Below the pieces are notes generated by a model. It saw nothing but the letters and a program-made list of their open reading frames with translations. It was not told where the DNA came from and did no database searches. Below are positions 1-9,600 of a stretch of DNA of 64,000 bases, in pieces. A program made the translations under genes and the position numbers. Position 1 is the stretch's first letter, and every line of letters begins with the position of its first letter. This DNA comes from DATDVC01 sp964601125 (GTDB lineage Bacteria > Patescibacteriota > Minisyncoccia > Phycocordibacterales > WO2-35-19): contig CAZRKB010000002.1 of NCBI GenBank assembly GCA_964601125.1, positions 1-64,000 on the forward strand, given 5' to 3'.

Positions 1-64
1 CAGTTGGTAGAGCACCCCCATGGTAAGGGGGAGGTCATCGGTTCAATCCCGATCAACGGCTCCA
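1..64 (+). tRNA. tRNA-Thr(GGT), 5' end cut off by window edge
   Basis: The D-arm remnant, the anticodon arm (CCCCC, loop ATGGTAA, GGGGG; anticodon GGT at loop positions 3-5), the T arm and the 3' acceptor strand are visible. CCA is encoded at 62-64. The 5' acceptor strand and part of the D arm lie outside the window. The base right after the tRNA begins a long inverted repeat and the 3' end of the serine recombinase gene on the other strand, so this tRNA end looks like an integration site. Confidence 0.9.
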
Positions 65-1550
65 AAATCAAACTTAGCGGTTTTTCAGAGGCGGAAATTC
101 GCGCGGCGCGGAGCGCCGCGTATGGAGAAATGGCGTTTCCGCGCGCTTCGCGCGCGTGGAGCGAGAGGTTCAATCCGAAAATTTTTTGGAGGAAGGATTT
201 TTTTAAAAGGAGGTCTTCCGATTCCGCGATTTTTCCGAGTGTCAAAGCGTCTGCAATCCAGTTGCGGACAGGTTCAACCCAAGCGGCAGGGGCTCGTTCA
301 AGACGGACGATATTTTCTTCAATCGTCCGGCGCTCGCTTGCAAGAGCGCGACGGCGTGACAAGTAATCCTCACGCTCCAAATCTTCAGCGACATATAAAT
401 CTGTCAGGCGCGATATTTTGCGAGAAATATCTTCGCACTTGTCACGCAGTTCTTGGACGGCTCCTGCCGCTGTTTGAGAGGCGCTGGCCGCCTCTTTTTC
501 AAGCAATGCGGAAAATGGAGAAATCCATTCTTGCGGCATAAAATATTCTGAAAGAAGCGTCGAGAGTTGCGAGTCCAAAAACTCGCTTCGCACCGGCGCT
601 TCTTTGCATTTGGCCGCTTTGTTTTTGCGAGTACAACGATAATATGTGTAGTGGTGAACGTTGCCATTTTTCTGATGTTTCTCTTTTACTTCAGCTGTAA
701 TACCCATACCGCAAAAACCACAGCGCAAAAGTCCGCAATACGGCGCCGGATCGGTTTTGATGGAAACTGGCCGGCCGCGTCCGCGCAAAACCGCATTGGC
801 TTTATCAAAAAGAGATTTTGAAATTAGAGGAGTGTGCGTACCTTCGTAAATTTCTCCGGCATATCGGAATTGACCGTAGTAAAATGGATTTTGCAAAATG
901 AAAGAGATGCGCGAAATATGAACTCGATGATTTCTTTTGGACATCACACCCGAATTTTCAAGAAAAAGTGTGAGCTGATCCAGCGTAAATTTTCCGCTCG
1001 AATATTTTTCAAATATTTCGCGCACAAGCGCGGCGTTTTTCTTGTGAACTTTTATAGTTTTTGTACTCGGATCATTTATATATCCAATTGGCGCAAGTGC
1101 TGGATAAATTCCTTGCCGCGCTTTTTGTCTTAAACCGCGAGCAGTATTTGCAGAAAGTTGGCGGATATATTCATTTGCCATGCCGAGCTCAACGGACATC
1201 ATGAGAACATTGTCATTGGGATAATGCGAGCGGTCGTGCGTTTGAATATGTCTGATTACATTTTGCTGGAGAAGCCATTGTATTTGTCCGCCGTCTACCG
1301 GATTTCTCGCCAAGCGATCAATTTTCCAACAGATAATTCCTTGTGCTTCGCCGCGCTGAATACGAGAAACCATTTCATTAAATATGGGACGGCCAGGCTG
1401 CTTGGCACTTTTCTTTTCAACGAACTCCTCAACAATTTCCAACTCGTTTCTGTGTGCGAGCACGCGAAGTTCGGCAAGCTGAGCTTCAATACTCAAAACT
1501 TGCTTGTCTTCAACATCAGTGCTTTTGCGAGCGTATAAAAAATATTTCAT
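1..1550 (-). CDS. Large serine recombinase (site-specific integrase), C-terminus beyond left edge
   Basis: An open frame of at least 516 codons starts with ATG at 1550 and has no stop before the window edge. It has the resolvase N-terminal domain with YARKSTD (catalytic Ser10), DRLARNP at about 78-84 and the ELGMANE region at about 121-127. A recombinase domain with NPFYYG near 221 follows, then a zinc ribbon (Cys near 272, 277, 280, 308 and 317) and a charged coiled coil. This is the layout of large serine integrases and transposon resolvases, which cut and rejoin DNA at short att sites without a host recombinase. The last roughly 35 codons run through a GC-rich repeat and then antisense to tRNA-Thr, so the true stop is unknown and that tail is probably not a folded domain. 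It lies between inverted repeats and next to a tRNA, as expected for an integrated or inverting element. Confidence 0.9.
   Translation of the reverse strand, partial: MKYFLYARKSTDVEDKQVLSIEAQLAELRVLAHRNELEIVEEFVEKKSAKQPGRPIFNEMVSRIQRGEAQGIICWKIDRLARNPVDGGQIQWLLQQNVIRHIQTHDRSHYPNDNVLMMSVELGMANEYIRQLSANTARGLRQKARQGIYPALAPIGYINDPSTKTIKVHKKNAALVREIFEKYSSGKFTLDQLTLFLENSGVMSKRNHRVHISRISFILQNPFYYGQFRYAGEIYEGTHTPLISKSLFDKANAVLRGRGRPVSIKTDPAPYCGLLRCGFCGMGITAEVKEKHQKNGNVHHYTYYRCTRKNKAAKCKEAPVRSEFLDSQLSTLLSEYFMPQEWISPFSALLEKEAASASQTAAGAVQELRDKCEDISRKISRLTDLYVAEDLEREDYLSRRRALASERRTIEENIVRLERAPAAWVEPVRNWIADALTLGKIAESEDLLLKKSFLQKIFGLNLSLHAREARGNAISPYAALRAARISASEKPLSLILEPLIGIEPMTSPLPWGCSTN
60..165 (+). repeat. 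Inverted repeat A, left arm (at tRNA-Thr 3' end)
   Basis: This stretch is found again as its reverse complement at 1793-1898. Similarity continues with small gaps to about 218 / 1741. It begins inside the tRNA-Thr 3' end (CTCCA) and covers the 3' part of the recombinase reading frame. It is rich in GCGC palindromes. Confidence 0.9.
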
Positions 1551-1574
1551 ATAACTTAAATGGCCATCCTTGGT

Positions 1575-1641
1575 GCACTCAACCCAACAAGTTGGATTGT
1601 CCAAAGACGGCCATTAAAAAACTTGTTGGAAAGTTGAGTGC
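1575..1641. repeat. Imperfect inverted repeat just upstream of the recombinase start
   Basis: GCACTCAACCCAACAAGTT at 1575-1593 is matched inverted at 1620-1641 with a 3-nt insertion. ATGGCC/GGCCAT pairs lie around and inside it. It sits 25-90 nt upstream of the recombinase ATG. Such dyads next to serine integrase genes are often recombinase-binding (att) sites or operators; which one applies here is inferred from position only. Confidence 0.55.
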
Positions 1642-1792
1642 GCATCCATTATACATCAAAAGAAAATTTTGTTGCAAATATTTTTAGGGAGTTTTTGTGT
1701 GTGCGCACGGGTGGGCGGGGCAAACACACATAAATTTGCAGACCTCCTAAAAATCCTTCCTCCAAAAATTTCGGATCTGTATTTTCCTGAAC

Positions 1793-1898
1793 CTCGCTCC
1801 ACGCGCGCGAAGCGCGCGGAAACGCCATTTCTCCATACGCGGCGCTCCGCGCCGCGCGAATTTCCGCCTCTGAAAAACCGCTAAGTTTGATTTTGGAG
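1793..1898 (-). repeat. Inverted repeat A, right arm
   Basis: Reverse complement of 60-165. It duplicates the 3' end of the recombinase gene on the far side of that gene, so the recombinase is enclosed by an inverted pair. It overlaps the next repeat (B) by only the three bases GAG at 1896-1898. Confidence 0.9.
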
Positions 1899-2130
1899 TC
1901 TCTATTGTACTCCGCTCGAACCTATTTTTCCACTGAAATCTAGCGCACGCTCCGCGCGCGTGGTGGCTTTGTATTCTTGCGTACGCTCGACGCAAAGTGC
2001 TAACTCTGAAAGAAGAATTCCGCTTAGCTCGCTCCGCTCGCTCTGCCCCTCGCTTCCGTCCGCCCGAATTCCTCTCTTTCTTTTTGGCGGGGTGTTATGA
2101 AATGGATGAGGAGGCGGATGGAAGCGAGGG
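1896..2130 (+). repeat. Inverted repeat B, left arm (235 bp, perfect)
   Basis: Compared base by base, this equals the reverse complement of 12658-12892 without a mismatch. It holds GC-rich short palindromes and no credible gene. Read on the minus strand it contains the TACAAT box that lies upstream of tRNA-Thr(CGT) at the other copy, here pointing toward the recombinase. The stretch 1551-2321 has no protein gene; it consists of the repeats, a promoter, a GA tract and a hairpin. Confidence 0.95.
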
Positions 2131-2145
2131 TGATTTTTTGGGTGT

Positions 2146-2173
2146 TTGACAAATAAAAACGTGGTACAATAAT
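2146..2173 (+). promoter_or_regulatory. Promoter inside the cassette, with overlapping palindrome
   Basis: TTGACA at 2146-2151 is followed after 16 nt by AATAAT at 2168-2173. The perfect dyad GTACAATAATTGTAC at 2164-2178 overlaps the -10 and fits a repressor site. It lies 16 nt inside the left repeat arm and points to the cassette genes. Confidence 0.6.
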
Positions 2174-2212
2174 TGTACAAACAAATGAATAGAGAATTGA
2201 AGAGTAAATTTG

Positions 2213-2233
2213 GAGAGAGAGAGAGAGAGAGAG
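2213..2233 (+). repeat. GA dinucleotide tract
   Basis: About ten uninterrupted GA units lie in the leader between the cassette promoter and the first gene. Such a tract can change length by slippage and alter leader spacing. Confidence 0.8.
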
Positions 2234-2271
2234 TAGAAGAGACCCTCCGAATTTTTGTATTAGACAAAGAA

Positions 2272-2304
2272 GCAAAAAGCACTGTTTTTGACAGTGCTTT
2301 TTGC
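2272..2304 (+). terminator. Strong leader hairpin (attenuator-like or terminator)
   Basis: GCAAAAAGCACTGT pairs with ACAGTGCTTTTTGC over 14 bp with a 5-nt loop. It lies between the cassette promoter and the first ATG, so it would sit in the 5' leader of the operon. The stem carries its own T tract, as in a terminator, so it could limit read-through. Confidence 0.6.
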
Positions 2305-2321
2305 GATTAAATTTTAATACC

Positions 2322-2627
2322 ATGGATACATTTTATATATCAATAATACTTGCAGGGTTTGGTGGAGGGGCAGTTAGAAATTTAGTCGGATTTGCCAAAC
2401 AATTTTCATTCACTAAACCAGTCTTTGATCTCAAATATTTTCTTATGACTATGCTCATTTCCGGAGCAGTCGGACTCATTGCTGCTATTGTCACCAAAGA
2501 GTTGGACATCAGTATTTTAGGAATTTCAGGCTTCACTCCAGCCATCGCCTTTTTGGTTGGTTACGCTGGAGGAGATTTGCTGGATAATCTTTACAAAATT
2601 ATTTTGAGAAAACCAGCTACTACCTAA
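2322..2627 (+). CDS. Small membrane protein, about 101 aa, unknown function
   Basis: Starting at the ATG at 2322 gives an N-terminal hydrophobic, Gly-rich helix (ISIILAGFGGGAVRN), a second helix near residues 40-60 (MTMLISGAVGLIAAIV) and a third near 70-90 (FTPAIAFLVGYAGGDLL), with a short basic tail. An earlier TTG start at 2301 lies inside the leader hairpin and is less likely. The size and three helices recall holin-like proteins, but there are no phage genes nearby. Its stop is 4 nt before the next gene, so it is probably co-transcribed with the giant surface proteins and might serve their export or anchoring. Confidence 0.7.
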   Translation: MDTFYISIILAGFGGGAVRNLVGFAKQFSFTKPVFDLKYFLMTMLISGAVGLIAAIVTKELDISILGISGFTPAIAFLVGYAGGDLLDNLYKIILRKPATT

Positions 2628-2631
2628 CTTT

Positions 2632-5600
2632 ATGCCTTACTTTTTTAACAAAAAATTATTTCTGATTGCGATTGTAATTTGGGTTGGATTTGGGTTTTCA
2701 ATAAAAGCAAATGCAGCGACGGGGGATATCACTGCTGTTCGTATTGTATCTGGTGCGGAAGCTAGCCCGTGCAGTGCGGGTACTAATTGTAACGGTTGGG
2801 TAGCGGAAATTGATATTACCGGATTAAATACTGGAGGGACATATAATCTTGGTCTGGGTGCAAACAATAATCCATCAACTGCAAAAATTGTTTTTACTGT
2901 TACGTCCCCAGGATATGACACAAGTGGCAATGCGACGACAATAGCACGGACAATTTATGGTACGAAACAACTTCGTAAACCATATCCAAACCAGGCGACA
3001 ATGGACGAGGTTGAATCCGGTGGAACTCTTACCGTCCGTGTAGCACTTTCTGATTTTGTTTATTCTGGAGACTCGAGTATTACAGTAAATATCGGCTCTG
3101 GATTTTATACAAACGGAACAGCAAACAATGCTGTGACAGGATTGGCTGTTACAAATAATTCAACTTTAGGATACCCAAAAACCATAGGCCGCTGGGCGTG
3201 GCCCGGATATGAGAGGGTAACCGGTGACTTCTTACTCGAATCCACTGTATTTAACCACTTTGCCCGCAATGGCAAACCTGTGGCCGCAGTAAAATACACT
3301 TGCTCTGATCAACACTCAAATACCGTCACCCAAACCGTTAACAATATGACGGTTTCCACGAGAACTGGCGATGCTAACAAAGTTTTGGTTTACGCGGCAA
3401 CTATGCCTGTTTCAACTTTAACGCAAGGTGACATTATCACCTGCAACTTTACTGCTTATCCTTGGGTTGGTGACTCAACAGCTCTTGTTAATTCCGATTT
3501 AGTTGCTAATGGAGGTGATGGTATAGCTCAACCTAGCGAAGCGCTCGGACCTATTTATGAAGTCTTGGACAAATCAGGAACATACCCCAAAGGCTTTGCG
3601 GTCGTGGATGCAACGAACGGACAAGCGTCGGCGGCAGCCACCTGGGTGTACTCCTCACAGTCTGCTGCGGAATCGGCTTATGCGGGAGGTAACACGAACT
3701 CCTACAGGACCATCGGCTATGCCCTGCAGGCTCTCAAGGCATACAACAATGCTGATGCTACTTTTTCACATAATGATCCCGGAGGAGGAACTGTTCTTTT
3801 ACCGGAAGGATCTTATACATGGTCAAGTACCGGGCGATATGCCGACTCGGGCACGCAAAATATGTGGGTGACAGTCACAAAACTATCAACAGCATCTCGT
3901 GCAAATACAATCTTAGCTGCGGGTGGAGCGAGTAACTGGAATACGCAGAAAATTAAATTTACTGATTTAAATCTCGCTGGTTCTGCATCGGGCGTTCTTT
4001 CCAGCCGCACAGCATCAGACGTCTTGTGGCTACACAACAATACAATTAATTACACTGCTGACGGTGCTGTATATTCTTGGTTATTGGCATATGCAACTCA
4101 AAATGCGGTTACAAAGATAGGCCAAGGTTTTGATGTTTATGGAGGAGTTAAGGGCGCATATGCGTTAATACGTGGAAATACTGCGACAGCGCTTATTCCA
4201 TCTAGTGTCTATGCTATCTTGGGTAACACAAAAATTAAGCCTTCTCGGTTTTGTAATGATGCAACGTGTTACGGAGGAATGCAAACGTCAGAAAATTCAA
4301 TTATCGCATTCAATACCGTATATGGGCTAAGCTCAAGCATGTTGACAGGTCAACCAGCTAATACACAAACGCTTACGTGGGGAATAGCTATAGTACAAAA
4401 TGTATTTGAAAAAATAACCACGACTGACAACATTATGGGTATAGCCGCTGATAGTAGCACATCCAATCCAGCGAATAATGTAATTTTGTGGTACAACGAT
4501 TTTGTAGGTGAACGATTGAATATGGCGTATAACGATTTCACTGGACCAGGCACTCCGTTGATTCGAACCAATTGGTCATTCAAGTATAATTTGCTTGATA
4601 GATATTCCAATGTTTCTGATGTTGATAGCCATAATGGTAATCTTCCTGATGGAACTAGGATTGGTAATTGGCCGGTTAGGTATGGGGCAGGAACGGCCGG
4701 AAACATAATTGGAAGTTCACCGTTTTATGGAGAATTCCTTGGACTTTACACTTTAAATACGACGTTACCTGGCACGCTCGGAGGCTATGATTTTCATTAC
4801 ACAAATAATGCATCTTATACTGGCACAGCAGCGGGTAACGGAGATTATCATCCTACAGACTTATCACCATCTTTGAATCTTGTTTCGTCCGGATCTGCCT
4901 TGCTTCCATATGATATTGAAGGAACTGCCCGCAAAAACGACGGCACGGGCGCAGCCGGCGCATATGAATATGTCGCTGCTGGCGATACAACTTCTCCAAC
5001 AGTTTCCGATGGTACTATCACCACTTCATCTGTAACTTCAACTTCTCTCACCCTCTCTTGGACCAAAGCGACCGACGACACTTCCGCTCAAAACGCTCTA
5101 GTCTATCGAGTTTATAGATCATCTTCAAACAACATTGATTCCGTTGCTAATATTTATGCCAACGGCACTGCAGTTAACGCTTCCACAACCGATATAGCAA
5201 CTCTGGATGTTTCTTCTCTAGATCCTGCTACCACATATTACTTCAACATTGTCGTTGCTGACGAAGCTGGAAATTCTGCAGTATATACCACCAAATCACA
5301 AGTTACTCTCCAATCAGATTTAAGCGCTCCAACAGTGAACACATACAGCCCGACTGACGGTGCTTCTGATGTGGCTATAAGTTCAAACCTTGTTTTAACT
5401 TTCAACGAAAATGTGGCCAAAAGTACAGGCAACATTTATATCAAATTAACTAGCAATGATTCTACCGCTCAAACTATTGACGTTACTGACGCCACAGTCT
5501 CTGTGAGTAACGATACAGTCACTATCAATCCGCCTTCCAATTTGGATTACAGTACCGGATATTATGTCACTATAGACAACGGCGCTCTGGTAGATACCGC

Positions 5601-6684
5601 AACACCGACCCCCAACGCTTATGTTGGAATTTCAAACAGCACAACCTGGAATTTCACAACAGCATCCGCTCCATCATCCGTTAAAGCTATAACTTCTTTT
5701 GCTCTCAACGGCTTAACTCCAGCGGTTACAGGCACAATTAACGAAGGAGCTAAAACCGTCACCTTAACTGTTCCATACGGCACTTCTCTAACCAATCTCG
5801 TCCCCACTATTGTCTACACAGGCTCTTCCATTGATCCAGCTTCAGGTGCAGCTCACACGTTCACAGACGGAGTAGCCGAAACTTATACTGTCACTGCCGA
5901 AGATGCGACAACTCAAGCGTATCAAGTTACGGTTAATGTGACTCCTGCAAGCTCGGCAACAACCATCACTTCTTTTGATTTCGCATCCCCGGCTGTTACT
6001 GGCACAGTGGACAATACCGCTCACACCGTAGCTCTAACCGTCCCATACGGCACTGATGTTACTTATCTTACTCCGACCATTGTTTTGGCAACAGGAGCAA
6101 CTATTTCTCCAGATACTGGAGTAGCAACAGATTTCACTTCACCGGTTACTTACACAGTTACCGCCCAAGACGGAACAACGGAGCAAATATATACCGTGAC
6201 TGTCACTTCCGAAGCTGCTCCAGTCACTCCGTCAAACGGCCCCGTTTCTTCGGGTGGGGGCGGAGGGGGTCGCCGAAATATAATTACAACATCTATTCCA
6301 ACCGAAACTACTAATTACAGATTCCTAAACAATCTCTCATACGGATCGGAAGGAAATGATGTAACCGAACTTCAAAAGTTTTTGGTGTCGCAAGGATTTT
6401 TGACCTCAGACAACATCACCGGAGCATTCCGTGGAGAAACTCAAAAAGCTCTGCAAGCTTTCCAAAAAGCAAATGGTATTGTCACTTCCGGAACTCCGCA
6501 AACTACAGGATTTGGCAACTTCGGGCCGACAACTCGAGCAAAAGTTAATGCGATACTTGCCGGCTCAATCCCTTCGACAAGCTCAGGGCAAGCGGTCGCA
6601 GATCTGCAAGCTACTCTTCTTTCTTTGCAAAAACAACTGGTGACTCTGTTGACTCAACTGATACAGAAATTACAAGCTAACTAG
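2632..6684 (+). CDS. Giant secreted surface protein: beta-helix, FN3, Ig-like, peptidoglycan-binding
   Basis: 1350 aa. An N-terminal signal peptide (about 1-29, ending KANA) is followed by a beta-rich domain, a right-handed beta-helix-like region (about 340-780, many Asn/Gly turns), a fibronectin type III module (786-885), an Ig-like Big_5-type module (897-1010), two related Ig-like repeats (about 1017-1103 and 1108-1192, each with VPYGT), a Gly/Arg linker, a peptidoglycan-binding type 1 domain (1231-1309, SEGNDVTELQKFL) and a Leu/Gln coiled-coil tail. It should be exported and held in the cell wall with the beta-helix displayed, a usual plan for CPR attachment or polysaccharide-binding proteins. 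No catalytic motif was recognised, so ligand and activity are unknown. Confidence 0.85.
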   Translation: MPYFFNKKLFLIAIVIWVGFGFSIKANAATGDITAVRIVSGAEASPCSAGTNCNGWVAEIDITGLNTGGTYNLGLGANNNPSTAKIVFTVTSPGYDTSGNATTIARTIYGTKQLRKPYPNQATMDEVESGGTLTVRVALSDFVYSGDSSITVNIGSGFYTNGTANNAVTGLAVTNNSTLGYPKTIGRWAWPGYERVTGDFLLESTVFNHFARNGKPVAAVKYTCSDQHSNTVTQTVNNMTVSTRTGDANKVLVYAATMPVSTLTQGDIITCNFTAYPWVGDSTALVNSDLVANGGDGIAQPSEALGPIYEVLDKSGTYPKGFAVVDATNGQASAAATWVYSSQSAAESAYAGGNTNSYRTIGYALQALKAYNNADATFSHNDPGGGTVLLPEGSYTWSSTGRYADSGTQNMWVTVTKLSTASRANTILAAGGASNWNTQKIKFTDLNLAGSASGVLSSRTASDVLWLHNNTINYTADGAVYSWLLAYATQNAVTKIGQGFDVYGGVKGAYALIRGNTATALIPSSVYAILGNTKIKPSRFCNDATCYGGMQTSENSIIAFNTVYGLSSSMLTGQPANTQTLTWGIAIVQNVFEKITTTDNIMGIAADSSTSNPANNVILWYNDFVGERLNMAYNDFTGPGTPLIRTNWSFKYNLLDRYSNVSDVDSHNGNLPDGTRIGNWPVRYGAGTAGNIIGSSPFYGEFLGLYTLNTTLPGTLGGYDFHYTNNASYTGTAAGNGDYHPTDLSPSLNLVSSGSALLPYDIEGTARKNDGTGAAGAYEYVAAGDTTSPTVSDGTITTSSVTSTSLTLSWTKATDDTSAQNALVYRVYRSSSNNIDSVANIYANGTAVNASTTDIATLDVSSLDPATTYYFNIVVADEAGNSAVYTTKSQVTLQSDLSAPTVNTYSPTDGASDVAISSNLVLTFNENVAKSTGNIYIKLTSNDSTAQTIDVTDATVSVSNDTVTINPPSNLDYSTGYYVTIDNGALVDTATPTPNAYVGISNSTTWNFTTASAPSSVKAITSFALNGLTPAVTGTINEGAKTVTLTVPYGTSLTNLVPTIVYTGSSIDPASGAAHTFTDGVAETYTVTAEDATTQAYQVTVNVTPASSATTITSFDFASPAVTGTVDNTAHTVALTVPYGTDVTYLTPTIVLATGATISPDTGVATDFTSPVTYTVTAQDGTTEQIYTVTVTSEAAPVTPSNGPVSSGGGGGGRRNIITTSIPTETTNYRFLNNLSYGSEGNDVTELQKFLVSQGFLTSDNITGAFRGETQKALQAFQKANGIVTSGTPQTTGFGNFGPTTRAKVNAILAGSIPSTSSGQAVADLQATLLSLQKQLVTLLTQLIQKLQAN

Positions 6685-6689
6685 AAAAT

Positions 6690-9600
6690 ATGGAAATATT
6701 GCAACAAATCCTTTCTACTTTAACTGCTCTGGTTATGGCTCTTTCCGCCCAGATTGTTTCTCTGCCTCCAATCACACAATTGGCTCAAGTCTCCGCTCCG
6801 AGTTCGGGACTTGTCGGCTACTGGAATTTTGATGAAGGATCGGGAACAGTCGCAAACGATTCAAGTGGAAATGGAAATACCGGAACAATTAACGGAGCAA
6901 CTTGGACAACAGGAAAGGTGGGGAGTGGGGCTTTGAGTTTTGATGGAACAAGCAGTTATGTTTCTCTCGGCTCGTCGGCATCTCTCTCAGGTATAACTTA
7001 TCCGTATTCAATTTCTTTGTGGTTTAAGAGTTCCACCAACCAGTCTAAAATTTTATTTAGCTTTGACACAAATGATGCGAGCAGTGATCAGGCGATTCTT
7101 CTAGCCAATTCTTCCGGGGGCAATAATCAGTGGATTATTGCTGGCAACAAATATGCAAACGTTTATCCAACTATAAATAATCTTTCTGATGGACAATGGC
7201 ATAATGTCGTCGTTGAAAGAGATTCATCGAATAATGCTTTAATTTATGTTGATGGGAATAATTTTTCTACCAATAATACTTCTGCTTACTCTGTAAGCAA
7301 TATGGTAATCGGCGGGAGAGGTGCTGGAACATATCCGTTTAACGGATCAATTGATGAAATTCGTATTTATAACCGTACTCTTTCTGCATCTGAAGTCTCA
7401 AATATTTATAACGAGGGTGGAAGTTCAGTAATGCCTCCGGCACCAGAACCTGAGCCAACTCCGGCCCCTACCCCAACCCCGACACCCATAAACGGATCTT
7501 GCGGTTCTTCTGTTAACACTTGTACAACAGGAACTTTATCCGACACTGCCGATACTTCCACTAATTATCTCTGGATTTGCCAAGGTAGCAATGGGGGCAC
7601 AAATGTTTCTTGTTCTCTCCCGATTTCTATCACGCCGCCTCCTTCAAACGGAACTTATACGGTAAAAAAGGACGGTACTGGCAATTTCACTACTATCCAA
7701 GCTTGCGCCGATGCTGTAACCGCGGGAGGAACCTGTCTAGTCTATGCTGGTACTTACAATGAACGCGTATCTACTAAATCTGGCGGCACAAGTGACAGTA
7801 ATCGTATATTTTTCAAAACCCAAGGCACGGTGACTATGCAAGGTTTTGATATAAAAAATCCTTACATAACAATAGAAGGTTTTGATATGACCGGATACTC
7901 GGTAAATTACACGGGTTATGTTGATGTCTGGCAAAATGGAGATTACGTCAATGTTTTAAACAACACAATTCGTGATGTTGATGGGGGAGCAAAGGTAAAT
8001 GGAGTTAAATTTGAGCGTGTCAGTGGCGACTCCGCAAATAACGGTATTGTCCGCGGAAACACCATGACTCACTTAAACTCTCAATATTTTTCTCTTCATG
8101 GTTCAAACCACCTGATTGAACAAAACAGAATGACCGAAGCTCGTCAGTGGGATCCGTTTATGGTTTTTGGCACCAATCATATTATCCGTCATAACATTTT
8201 TTTGAATGCTGGCACTGCCGGCGGCGGTAATCATCCAGATTATTTCCAGACTTGGGGTGCCAGTGGAGAGCCCGCTCAGAATATTTTATTTGAAGACAAC
8301 TGGATGCAAGATCTGCCGGAACAGCTCTGCCAGCTCAATTCTTCTGTTGATGGAGTGGGGGCTTTGGTTACCAACGTCAGAGATTTTACCTTCCGCCGGA
8401 ATGTGGTCGTAAACGTACCGGCAAATTGTAACGTAGATATTCCGGGCACCAGGTGGGAGAATAATACTTTTTCCCGGATGTCCTATAACATGACCGGCTT
8501 TATAATGGGAGGTTCGTTAACCAGAGGCGATGGCTCTTCGGCAGTATTTCGCAATAATGTGTTTTTGGAAGGCGGAAGCAATCCAACTGCCAGCAATAGT
8601 TCCTCTGGTTTTTATAGCGTAGACGGCTTCTTATTCACTCGCGAAGTCATTGCCCAATATGTCACAGGGGAAGGCTTTGCCTCCTGCGCCAGTCCCGGTT
8701 GCCCCATAGCCAATGGTATCACAAACGATATGATTGCTAGCGGATATATTGACGGTGCCTATAACGGGCACATTCTTCCCGCAGCACGGGCGCTTACGAG
8801 CGGAGATGCCATGAATTTAAATGCTTCATACGCAGCATACAAACCGGCGCTTTGGACAAAGCTTCAAGAATCTATTACTTACGATAATACTTTAAAGTCT
8901 ACTTTCTCCGCTGATTACAATTATGTAGCCGGAGCAACGTCCTCAGGTTATCCGGCTAAGAAAAGCAGCGGCTGCGTAGCCGGAGCCACATACACCAGCG
9001 GGAATTTCTGCGAACCGCATGGTATTAATGGCGGTGATCCAAAATTGCAAAATGTAAGCAACCCTATCGGACCAGATGGTATACCCTTTACTTCAGATGA
9101 TGGATTGAGGCCTTTATCTGGGTCACCCCTATGTGGCACTGGAGAAGGAGGGGCTAGTATAGGAGCCTATTCTTGCTCGTCTTCTTCGCTGGGAGCTCCA
9201 ACCATTTCCAATTTTTATGCAACCCCGTCATCAATCACTTCGGGCAATTCTACTATATTGTCTTGGTCAGTGTCAGGTGCAAGTTCGATTTCTATAGATA
9301 ACAATGTTGGTAGTGTCACCAATCTAACATCAAAAACAGTTTCTCCGAACGTAACTACTACATACACTATTACAGCGACAAATAGTGCTGGATCGGTTAC
9401 GAGATCGATTACTGTATCAGTTTCTTCTGCTTCAATAAGTGATTTAGTTTTGAGACTAAATTTCGAAGGATACACTCCTTCTTCCGGCATAGTTTCTGAT
9501 AAGTCGGGTACTGGCAATGATGGCGCTTGCAATTATAGTTTAGGACAGTGCCCTGTAATTGGTACTGGTCCAGATAATAGTACTGCTGCCAGATTTTTTG

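Noticed and set aside
1..60. Peptide continuing the recombinase through the tRNA
   Set aside because: It is the antisense translation of tRNA-Thr; kept only as unresolved C-terminus, not as a domain.
4..541. Plus-strand reading frames over the recombinase
   Set aside because: They lie opposite a long minus-strand frame with clear recombinase motifs and have no family resemblance.
1747..2323. Short minus-strand frames in the repeat region
   Set aside because: They are built from duplicated recombinase 3' sequence and palindromic repeat DNA.
2322..2627. Phage holin
   Set aside because: Only size and helix number fit; no lysis or phage genes are nearby.
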